Source of the DNA: Blastopirellula sediminis
GTDB lineage: Bacteria > Planctomycetota > Planctomycetia > Pirellulales > Pirellulaceae
Direction of reading: 5' to 3'
Assembly: GCF_020966755.1 (NCBI RefSeq)
Contig: NZ_JAJKFT010000010.1
Location: 3,752,481-3,816,480, forward strand
Length of the DNA: 64,000 nt
The notes below the pieces were generated by a model, which worked only from the letters and a program-made list of their open reading frames with translations, was not told where the DNA came from and searched no databases. Position numbers and translations under genes: made by a program. This document shows, one piece after another, positions 32,837 to 41,600 of the stretch (its first letter is position 1; each line of letters opens with the position of its first letter).

Positions 32837-33391
32837 ATGCAGTCGCTCCAGGGTCAATTGCTGATTGCGTCGCCTCATTTGCCTGATCCCAACTTTCTGC
32901 GGACCGTCGTCTTGATGGTCCAGCATGACGAGGAAGGCGCCTTGGGGCTGGTTCTGACCCGTCCGACTGAGCTGACGATGTCCGCCATGTGGCAGGAAGT
33001 CGCCGGGGAGGAAATCGAGGACGAGAGCCCGGTTTATCTGGGCGGTCCGGTTCAAGGGCCGCTGATGGCGCTGCATGGGCATCCGCCGGCCGGAGAGATC
33101 GAAATCTTGCCGGGGGTCTATTTCGCGAGCGACAAAGAAAACATCGAAAAACTCGTGCGCGACGAGATCGAACCAAAGCGGATCTTTATCGGTTACTCAG
33201 GCTGGGGTCAGCATCAGCTCGAGGCCGAGATGGACGCCGGGGGTTGGCTATTGCTGCCGGCCGTAGCCGACCACGTCTTTACGACCGACGTGGAACGGCT
33301 CTGGAAGGAAGTGACCGGCAAGATCGGCTCCGACATCATGCGGTCGACGCTCCATCTGAAGGGAATGCCGACCGATCCCAACATGAACTGA
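32837..33391 (+). CDS. YqgE/AlgH family protein (UPF0301)
   Basis: 184 residues. LQGQLLIASPHLPDPNFLRTVVLM, EEGALGLVLTRP, YLGGPVQ, IFIGYSGWGQHQLEAEM and GGWLLLPA are the conserved blocks of the family. Function is not settled; AlgH was linked to alginate regulation in Pseudomonas. ATG 32837 preceded by GAGG is the better start than the longer frame beginning at 32639, which lies within the FabH-like gene. Convergent with the peptidase gene, six bases apart. Confidence 0.93.
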   Translation: MQSLQGQLLIASPHLPDPNFLRTVVLMVQHDEEGALGLVLTRPTELTMSAMWQEVAGEEIEDESPVYLGGPVQGPLMALHGHPPAGEIEILPGVYFASDKENIEKLVRDEIEPKRIFIGYSGWGQHQLEAEMDAGGWLLLPAVADHVFTTDVERLWKEVTGKIGSDIMRSTLHLKGMPTDPNMN

Positions 33392-33397
33392 CCTGCG

Positions 33398-34507
33398 TTA
33401 GGTCAGTCCAATCGGGAAGTCGGAAAGGAGCTCAACGCCGCTGGAGGTGACCAGGTAGTCGTTCTCCAGACGCATGCCGAACCGCAACTTCTCGTCGTAG
33501 AGGCCTGGCTCGACGGTGAAAACGTCCCCTTCGGCGAAGAGGTCGTCCCAGCACGAGTTGAGGTGGGGCGCTTCGTGCGGGAAGAGGCCGATGCCATGTC
33601 CCAGGTGATGATCGAAGACGCCGATCGGCGCGGCGCTTAGAATCGCAACGACTTCGTTGAACAGCTCTTTGCAGCTCTTGCCGGGGCGAACGGTCCGCTT
33701 CACGTGATCGAACGTTTGCATCACGTATTCCCACGCTTGCTGCTGTTCGTCGGTCGGCTTGCCATTGACGGCGATCGTGCGGCAGTTGTCGGCGAAGTAA
33801 CCCCGAAACGCCGGGCCGAGGTCGAGGATGTAAAGTTCTCCATCCTGCGTCAGGCGATCGCGCGGCGGCCCCCCCTTCTCTCCACTGGCGTAGTCGTTGC
33901 CGGTGCCGGTCAGCATTTCGCCATATTCTTTGACCGCGGCCGCTTGCAGCGCGTTGAAGACGTTCAGTTCGCTGACGCCGGGGCGGACCATGTCGCGGGC
34001 CACCTCGTACATGCGGGCGGTGCCGTCGATCGCCTTCTTCAAACGCGCAAGTTCATCGGGATCCTTCTTGCGGCGGAGTTGATAGAGCGTCGGTTCGACG
34101 TCAACCAGCGTTGCGTCCAACTGCTGCGACATGTGGAGCGAGAAGGTCGAATACTCGACGCCGATCTTGCTCAGCTTGCCGCGCGACTTCAGGTAGTTCA
34201 GCAGCACTTCGCTGCTCGCCTGACGCTGATCGTTGCGTAGCGTACAGAGCCATTGCGCTTCGTAGGTCAAGATTTCGTCGGCGGCAGCGGCGGCCGGAGG
34301 TTCGTTCGGAGCGACCAGCGTCGCGGTTCCGTCGGCAAAGAGAACGGCGACCGGTTGATGGACCCAGGCGAAACGCGGACCGACCAAATACTGAATGTGT
34401 TCGATCTGCGTGACGATAATCGCATCGAGCTCAACCGAGGCGAGTGCGTTCCAAAGTCGTTGCTGGCGTGCGCGGCTTGCATCGATGTTCAGGTCCAGTT
34501 CGCTCAT
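33398..34507 (-). CDS. Xaa-Pro dipeptidase/aminopeptidase-like (M24) protein
   Basis: 369-residue pita-bread metalloenzyme. An N-terminal creatinase-like domain (residues 1-150) is followed by the catalytic domain with five metal ligands: D in YILDLGP, D in YFADNCRT, H in HHLGHGIGL, E in FTVEPGLY and E in RLENDYLV. The family removes N-terminal residues before proline or cleaves X-Pro dipeptides; substrate preference is not visible. Cytoplasmic, no signal. Monocistronic. Confidence 0.9.
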   Translation of the reverse strand: MSELDLNIDASRARQQRLWNALASVELDAIIVTQIEHIQYLVGPRFAWVHQPVAVLFADGTATLVAPNEPPAAAAADEILTYEAQWLCTLRNDQRQASSEVLLNYLKSRGKLSKIGVEYSTFSLHMSQQLDATLVDVEPTLYQLRRKKDPDELARLKKAIDGTARMYEVARDMVRPGVSELNVFNALQAAAVKEYGEMLTGTGNDYASGEKGGPPRDRLTQDGELYILDLGPAFRGYFADNCRTIAVNGKPTDEQQQAWEYVMQTFDHVKRTVRPGKSCKELFNEVVAILSAAPIGVFDHHLGHGIGLFPHEAPHLNSCWDDLFAEGDVFTVEPGLYDEKLRFGMRLENDYLVTSSGVELLSDFPIGLT

Positions 34508-34734
34508 TGCCTCTCCTCATGATTGATAAACATGGTCGCTAGTCCGGGGGCGTCCGCCTGACGCCGCTGGGTAAGGCCAAACTAATGGAATCCCGCTTCC
34601 GCGAAAAGTGGGGAGACCACGTCGTTTTTGATTGACTTTTGGGGGCGGAAGGCCAAGGGAAAACGCTCGCCCCATTTCGCCATTCATGACGTAGAATATG
34701 GGCGCCAAGCAATTCACCCTCGATAGTGCAGACG

Positions 34735-35409
34735 ATGACTTCTCGTTCCAGAATTTTCACGATCGGCGACGTTCATGGATGCCGCGACGCGCTCGCCGGG
34801 CTGCTGGCGCTGATCGCGCCCCGCGTGGACGATACGGTCGTCATGCTGGGGGACTATGTCGACCGCGGGCCTGACTCGGCCGGCGTGATCGACCTGCTGC
34901 TCGAGTGGAGCCAGCGCTGCCGGATGATTTTTCTGCGTGGAAATCATGAAATCATGATGTTGAACTCGCGGACCAGCAGCGAACAGCTTCACTTTTGGCG
35001 CGAATGCGGCGGCGCCGAAACGATGCAGAGCTACGGCGGAAGTCTCACGAAGGTCCCTGACGTTCACTGGGATTTCTTGTCGGCGACGATCCCCTACTTC
35101 GAGACCGATCAGTTCTTCTTCGTGCACGCCAACTATCAATACGATCTGCCGCTGGAGGATCAGCCTCCGCTGTTCCTCTATTGGGAGCATCTGCGGCCGC
35201 TGGCGCCGCGCCCGCATGAGAACGGCAAGCAGGCGTTCGTCGGGCATACGCCGCAGAAAGATGGCGTACCGGGGGACTACGGCCATCTGGTGGCGGTCGA
35301 TACCTTTTGCGTCGGCGGCGGCATGCTGACGGCGGTCGAATGCAATTTGCTCGATTGCTATCAGGTCGATCGTGACGGCGGATCGCCGATGACCTTTCCG
35401 TTACGGTAG
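34735..35409 (+). CDS. PPP-family serine/threonine protein phosphatase
   Basis: About 224 residues, calcineurin-like metallophosphatase of the bacterial PrpA/PP-lambda type. All metal and catalytic motifs are present in order: GDVHG (near residue 12), GDYVDRG, RGNHE, and the later histidines in FVHANYQYDLP and VGHTPQKDG. Possible partner of the membrane Ser/Thr kinase at 28077, but without direct evidence. ATG 34735 is used; a GTG nine bases upstream is the alternative. Followed by a palindromic element. Confidence 0.93.
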   Translation: MTSRSRIFTIGDVHGCRDALAGLLALIAPRVDDTVVMLGDYVDRGPDSAGVIDLLLEWSQRCRMIFLRGNHEIMMLNSRTSSEQLHFWRECGGAETMQSYGGSLTKVPDVHWDFLSATIPYFETDQFFFVHANYQYDLPLEDQPPLFLYWEHLRPLAPRPHENGKQAFVGHTPQKDGVPGDYGHLVAVDTFCVGGGMLTAVECNLLDCYQVDRDGGSPMTFPLR

Positions 35410-35440
35410 TGCGACGTCACGCGAAAGTATTCGATCATTT

Positions 35441-35547
35441 GGCGCCATGCTCTTGCGGCGTCTTCGCCGGATGAGCATGTCTTTGTCCTGTTTGATACGC
35501 ATTGAAGACATGCTTATCCCGCGAAGACGCGGCAAAAGCATGGCACC
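35441..35547. repeat. 107-bp palindromic interspersed element, copy 2
   Basis: Left end GGCGCCATGCTCTTGCGGCG, then TCTTCGCCGGATGAGCATGT; right part GAAGACATGCTTATCCCGCG, then AAGACGCGGCAAAAGCATGG. Near-identical to 19592-19697; differences cluster in the centre and in the right arm. Both copies lie between convergent or same-strand gene ends and could act as bidirectional terminators. Confidence 0.88.
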
Positions 35548-35604
35548 AGTAAATTGTCATGTGACAATTCGCTAGTTTGCCGTACGAATGCGGTACTTCG
35601 AAAT

Positions 35605-35635
35605 AAAAAAGGTCGCCTTCGCAGGCGACCTTTTT
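35605..35635. terminator. Bidirectional terminator
   Basis: AAAAAA, GGTCGCCT, loop TCGC, AGGCGACC, TTTTT. Perfect eight-base-pair stem 28 bp beyond the stop of the giant cadherin-like gene; the symmetric A/T runs allow use in either direction. Confidence 0.9.
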
Positions 35636-35662
35636 CGGTTGGCTCTGGGAATCGAACGGCGA

Positions 35663-38600
35663 TTAGGCCATTTCGATTTCGTCCCATTCGGCGAACAGAT
35701 CGTCGACCGATCCCTCTTCGGCGTCGCCCGCTTCGGTCGAATCGATATCCGAGATGGTCGATTCGATCAGCGTCGAGTCGTCGAAGTAGGAGTCGACGTC
35801 GGTCATGACTTCCGAGATCGATTCATGTTCGGCGGCCGCGTAGTTCGACAGCGTCTTGAACGCGATGCCGCTTTGCTGCAGCGTCTGGCGGGTCGATTCG
35901 GGCATCACCACCGCGTAGCCGGTGCGACCGCTGACGTCGGCCAGGTTGGCGACGTCGTCGCCCAGCACGAAGCTGGTCGTCAGCGGAGCCGATTCGATGT
36001 CGTAGGTCGTCGTTTCGGTAACCGGGCTGATGATGACCGAGTTGTTGACGAAGGCCGACTCTTCGGTCAACGCAGCATGGCTGCTATCGACGGTCGTCGA
36101 CGAGTCGGCGGCCGCGTAAGCGGTCAGGATCATCTGCACGTCGAGGGCCGAGATCTCTTTGCGGACGCCCGGAGCCAGGTAGGGGCTCATGATGTCTGAC
36201 GAGTAGAGATCGGGGTCGAGGTGTTCGCCGCGCGAGTCCATTTCGACGGCGTACAAGTCGCCGACGAAGATGGTCTGGCCATCGAACGTTTGCAGTTGAT
36301 CGCCGAACGCCGAGTACTGCGGCATGAAGCCGTACAAGTGACCCAGTTCGTGCAGCATCACGGTGTACAGGTCGTACTGACCGCTGCTCGGACCATTGGT
36401 CAGATCAGTCGACCAGCCGAAGCCGGCGCCGTCGTCGTCGATGGTCAGCACGCCGCGGACCGGCAGGCCTTCTTCGTCCAAACCGACCAGCTTGGCTTCA
36501 CCCAACTGAGCGCCGCCCAGGTTGGTGACTTCCAAGCGAACGTCAAGCGGCTCGTCCAAGCCAAGGGCATCGGCCCAAGCTTCGTTGGCGGCCTTGAAGA
36601 TCGAGTCGATCGTATCCGGGCCGCTGGTCACCAGACCGCTGCCGACCCACAGTTGGGTGAACGTGGTCGGGTAGATCAGGTTGTAGGCGGTCGCCTTGCT
36701 GACGCCGACGTTACGAACCAGCTGCGTCAGGTCTTCCAGCGACGTGTAGCCGTCGTTGTTGAAGTCGGTGGCGGCCGACAAGGCGTTGTCGACGGCGATC
36801 GACGTGGTGCCGACGTTGCGGACGAACTGCATCAGGTCGATCAGCGAAACGTTGCCGTCGTCATCCAGGTCGTAAGGAACCGCCCAGACGTCGACGCTCG
36901 GAGCTTCGCTGGTCGCGGCGCGGGTGAGTCCGACATCGGCCAGTTCCAGCTGACCGCGAGTGATTTCCAGGCCGAGGTCGGCCGGACCATACTGCAGACC
37001 TTCTTCGATCGACAGGCCGTCATTGACCAGCGATTGGAATTTGACGCGGCCAAGCAGGACGAAGCCGCCCTTGCCGACGCCATCAGCCAAGGTGCCGCTG
37101 CCGAGGTTCGTGATCAAGCCGGAACCGTCGCTAATCAGGCCGGTACGGTTTTGATCGAACGACGAAGCGTATTCGATCTTCACGGCGCTGAAGAGGTCGG
37201 TGTTGTACTTCAGGTCGACGGCGCCCGACTGGATACCGGAGGCGTCGGCCGTGTTGGCCCACACTTCCACCCAGAAGGTGTCCCATTCGCTCAGCCAGGT
37301 TTCGCTGACCGGCAGCGCGGCGATTTCGCCCGAAGCGTCAACGGTGGTCGGAGCGTCAACCACCGAGAGGAAGACGCCGCTTCCTTCTTCCAGCGGTTGC
37401 CCGCCGTTGGCGGAGACGGTACCCATCAACGGCGGATTGACGACGCCGCCATTGTAGGTCGCGATAATCTTACCGGCGGCGAACAGGTCCATGGCGAACC
37501 CGACGGTGTCCAACGCATCCGAACTGAACAGCAGACGGTTGAGGTCGAGCGAGATCGTAATGTTGTCGTCGGTCAGGTCATTCGCCACGCCGGCTTCGGT
37601 GGCCTGAATCGTCGAGTTTTCCACCCCGCTGCTGCTGACCGTAAAGCCAGCCATCGACGTCACGCCGCCAATCGTCGTCGTCTGGGTAATCGCGAGCGTG
37701 CTGACGACGTCGCCGCTGTCGAAGACGAAGTCCATCGCCGTCGAATCGATTTTGCCGATGCTGGCGCCGAAGAAGGGGCCGTTGATATCGAGCGTGATCG
37801 GCGAGGAGAGTTGCAGGCCTTCATTGCGGATCGCAATGTTGGTCGACGTCCCTTGTTCCAGACCGTAGTTCGCGGCAGCCGTCAATTCCGCGCCCGCCTT
37901 ATTCGCGGTGGCGGGAGTGTAATTGCCGGTGTCGCCGAAATTCAGGTCGGCGCCAACGATGCGGACTTGGGAAGTTCCGCCAAAGGCGTCGAGGATTTGC
38001 ACGTACAGGTTGCCCGATACGGCGCCGGTGGCCCCGGTGGCGCCTTGGGCCGTCATCGCGGAACCGTCGAGCGTGCTCTTGGACAAGTCCAGGCCGAACG
38101 GAGTGCTCGCGATGTTGAAGACCAGGAAGTCGGTGACGACTTCGGTCGACGTCGAGTTTTCCGAGACCTGATCGTAATTGACGGTGGCGACCTGCGACTC
38201 GGTCGTACCAGGCAAGGAAGTGCCGGTGCCGGTAGGATCGAGCAGGAACTTCAGCGGACCGCCGTTCGGATCTTGGAGCGGCGTCGGGTCCTCATAGTAG
38301 AGCGAGATCAACTGGTCGGTCGTGCCCGGTTCCATCAGGTTCTGGTCGAGCGTGAATTCCAGCGACGCGACGCGGACGTAATCGCCGGCGTCCATATTCG
38401 GGAAGAAGTAGGCGCCGTTGCCCGTTTGTTCATTGGGGTTAATCGACGACATCAAGCCGACGATGTTGAAGATGTAGCCGTCATCGCCGTTGGTCGTGAA
38501 GGTCGGCTGGAGACCGGCGATCGGCGTGTTGGCGAGTTGCTCAAATCCGCTGGAGACGACGTTGAGGTAACGGTTGTCGTATTGCAGGTTCAAGTTGAAC

Positions 38601-41600
38601 AAGCTGAGGCCGTCGAAGTAGACCCGACCCGGAGCGGCCTGGTCGATGCCGTAGTTCATCGAGATCCAGACTTCGTAGTAGAACGTGTTGTCCAACGCGT
38701 TGTCGGCGACCAGAACCAGGTTGCTGGAGCCTGGGAGATCTGCGGAAGTGACGCCGCCGTTGGTGCCGTCGTCGGTCGAGAGGGCCTTGACCGCACGGAT
38801 CTGGACGTCGACGACGTTTTCTACCTCGAACTTGATCGTCAGATCGGCGGTCGCCGAGAAGAGGCCGCCGGCGTCTTCGGCTTGGATCGTGATCGTCTTC
38901 GGCAGTCGGCTTTGCGACGGCAGGTAGTGGAACATCTGGACGACCAGTTCGCCGGTCATCGTGTCGACGCTGATGTCGAAGAACGAATCGTTGGCCGAAT
39001 AGGTCGGCATGCCGACGATCGAGAAACTCAAGGCGCTGATCGCGTCATCGACGTCGCTGAAGATCGGGTTGCCCAGCGAATCGACGATGTCGCTGATCGC
39101 GAAGCGAAGTTCGTAGCCGTCACGGGTGTTGTAGACCCCTTCGCCGGCGTAGTTCGGGTTGCCGCCGACGAACAGCTGCGATTCGTCAATGACGATCGCG
39201 GCCGGAGTTTCGCCGCTCGTTTCCGGAGCTTCGTTGACGTTGTTGATGTTGATCGTGACGGTCGATACCGTGGCGGCCGACAGACCCAAGCCGTCTTGGT
39301 CAGTCACCGAGACGGTCAACGCATACTGGCTGGTCGTTTCGGCATCGAGCATCGCGCCGGCGGCGACGGTGATGACGCCGTTGGAGTCGATGTTGAAGTT
39401 TTCGGCGCCGGTGCCGCTCAAGACGAACTTGAGCTGTGAGAAGCTGGCGTCGCTGGCCGGCGTGACGCCGTCGTCGCCCGAGTCGGGATCGGTCGCCGCA
39501 ACGGCCGGGCCGTTCAGAGCGTCGCCGACCTTGGTGGTGCTGTCCGGCGCCATTTCGTCGATGTTGAACGTGAAGCTCGGGGCGTCGAAGGAGGGAGCTT
39601 CGTTGACGTCGGTGACCGTGATGTTGATCACGACCGGGACGGCGGCGCCGCCGCGGTTGTCCATCACGTTGATGGTGATCGGAATCACGCCGCTGGCGAA
39701 GGTCTGACGGATCGTCTCGTAGTTGAGCTTCGTCGAGTCGGCGACCGCGACGGTGTAGACGTTGGTCCCCATCCCGGTTTCGACCAGCTTGAAGGCGTCG
39801 GAGAACGCCGAGACGGCGATCGTCGGTACGCCCACGGTGTCCATCGGATCGGCGTCCGACAGGCTGAGGGTCACGGTCGGCAGCGCCGTGTCGTTCGCCG
39901 AGTTTTCGGCGATCGTGGTGCTGGTGCCGCCCGGAGTCGCGATCACCGGCGGGATGTTTTTCAGAACCCGCAAGGTGAAGTGGACCAGGCCGACGCCAAC
40001 GTCGGCCGAGGCGGTCGAACCGCCTGGGTTGTTGTCCGCATAGGTGAAGCTGATGTCGTAATCGGTGAAGTCGCCCATCGGTTCGGCAATCACCTGGGCC
40101 AATTTGATCGTCCCGTCCGATTCCAGTGTGAAGAAGCTGGTGTTGCCGGCCTGGGTGTAGAGGATCGTATCCCCTTCCGGATCGGCGCCGATGTTGAGAA
40201 TCGAGAAGAGGTTCTTGCCGCCTGGCAGTTCCATGCCGACCATGTTGTTGAGATCGTCGAACAGGACGTTCAGCGTACCGAGTTCGACGACGCCGGCGGT
40301 TGCCGTGAGCGGCATATTGCTGCCGTCGAGCGGTAGCGGGAGTTCGTTCCGCTGGTTGACGTCGATTTGGATCTCTTGCGAAGTGGTTACGTCGCCATCA
40401 AACGCTTGAACCTTGATGGTGTAAGACGTATCGCTTTCGTAATCGACTAGTTCCGGCTTGGCGACGACCAACTTGTCGTTGACGATCGCAAAGATGCCGT
40501 TGGGGTCGGTCGACGCGTCGATCGTGTACATCAACATGTCCCCGTCTTGGTCGGTAAACGCCACCGACAGATCGAGCGAAGGGGAGACTTCCGTGTCGTC
40601 GGCCGGAGTGCCGGCAGTCGGCGGCGCGGCGGCGACGAATTCGTCCACGCTGAAGGTCAGACCGCCGCCGTAGACCGGGGCGTCGTTTTGATCGGTCAGG
40701 TTGACCGTGATCAGGTAATCCCCGAAGCTGCCGACGTTGTCGGTAACGCGAACCGTGAACGTCAGCGGCGTGATGGATTCGAAGTCGAGCTTGGACGAGT
40801 CGTTGACCAGGACGCCGATGCTGTCGTTCGAGAAGGTTCCGAGCTTGAAGGCGCCGCCGGCGTTGGTCAGCAGAGTGGCGCCCTTGATGCCGTCCATTTC
40901 ACCGTTCTGCTCCGAGAACGTGAGCGTGAACGCGAGGTCGTCGTTGGGGAGATTTTCCGGCACGTCGAACGTCGTTTGATCGACGACCGGGGGGAGGTTG
41001 TCGAGCACGCGGATCGTGATGGTCCCGTTGACGCCCAGCGGCGTCGTGGGGTCATCGTCGACCGCATTGATGTTGAGCGTATAGTCGCCTGGAGTGACGG
41101 GCCCGGTGTAGTTGATCGTGCCGTCGCTGTTCACCGTAAACAGCGAGTCGCCGGTGCCGCCGCCGGTGCTGCTGAAGGTGAGAACGTCGCCGAAATCGGG
41201 GTCAGTGACGTCGATGGTCAGCCCCGTGCTGCCGCCGCTCATCGACTGCAGCAGCAGTTCGGTAATCGGATAAAGCGTCGTGTTCAAAACCGGCGCTTCG
41301 TTGACGTCGTTGATCACAACGTGCACGGTAACCGGAGTGCTGCTCAGAGCCGGCGTTTGGTCGTCGGTGACGACGACCTTCAGGTCGAACGTGTTCGGCA
41401 TCGATTCAAAGTTGAGCGACTTGCCGGAGGCGAGCGAGATCGCGCCGGTGGCGCCGTCGATCACGAACAGGCCGCCGCCGTCGCCGTTCGTGTCGAACGC
41501 GTAGGTCAGGTTTTGCAGGCCCGCGCCGTCGGCGTTGTCAGGATCGGAGCTGGTGAACGAGCCGCCGGTGAGTATGACCGCGGTACCCGGCGCCGAGTTT

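Noticed and set aside
36221-39439. 1,072-codon open frame on the plus strand opposite the giant surface gene (others at 40547-42889)
   Set aside because: Antisense to a repeat-rich gene with clear domains; the translation is Arg/Asp/Val-rich shadow sequence with no motifs.
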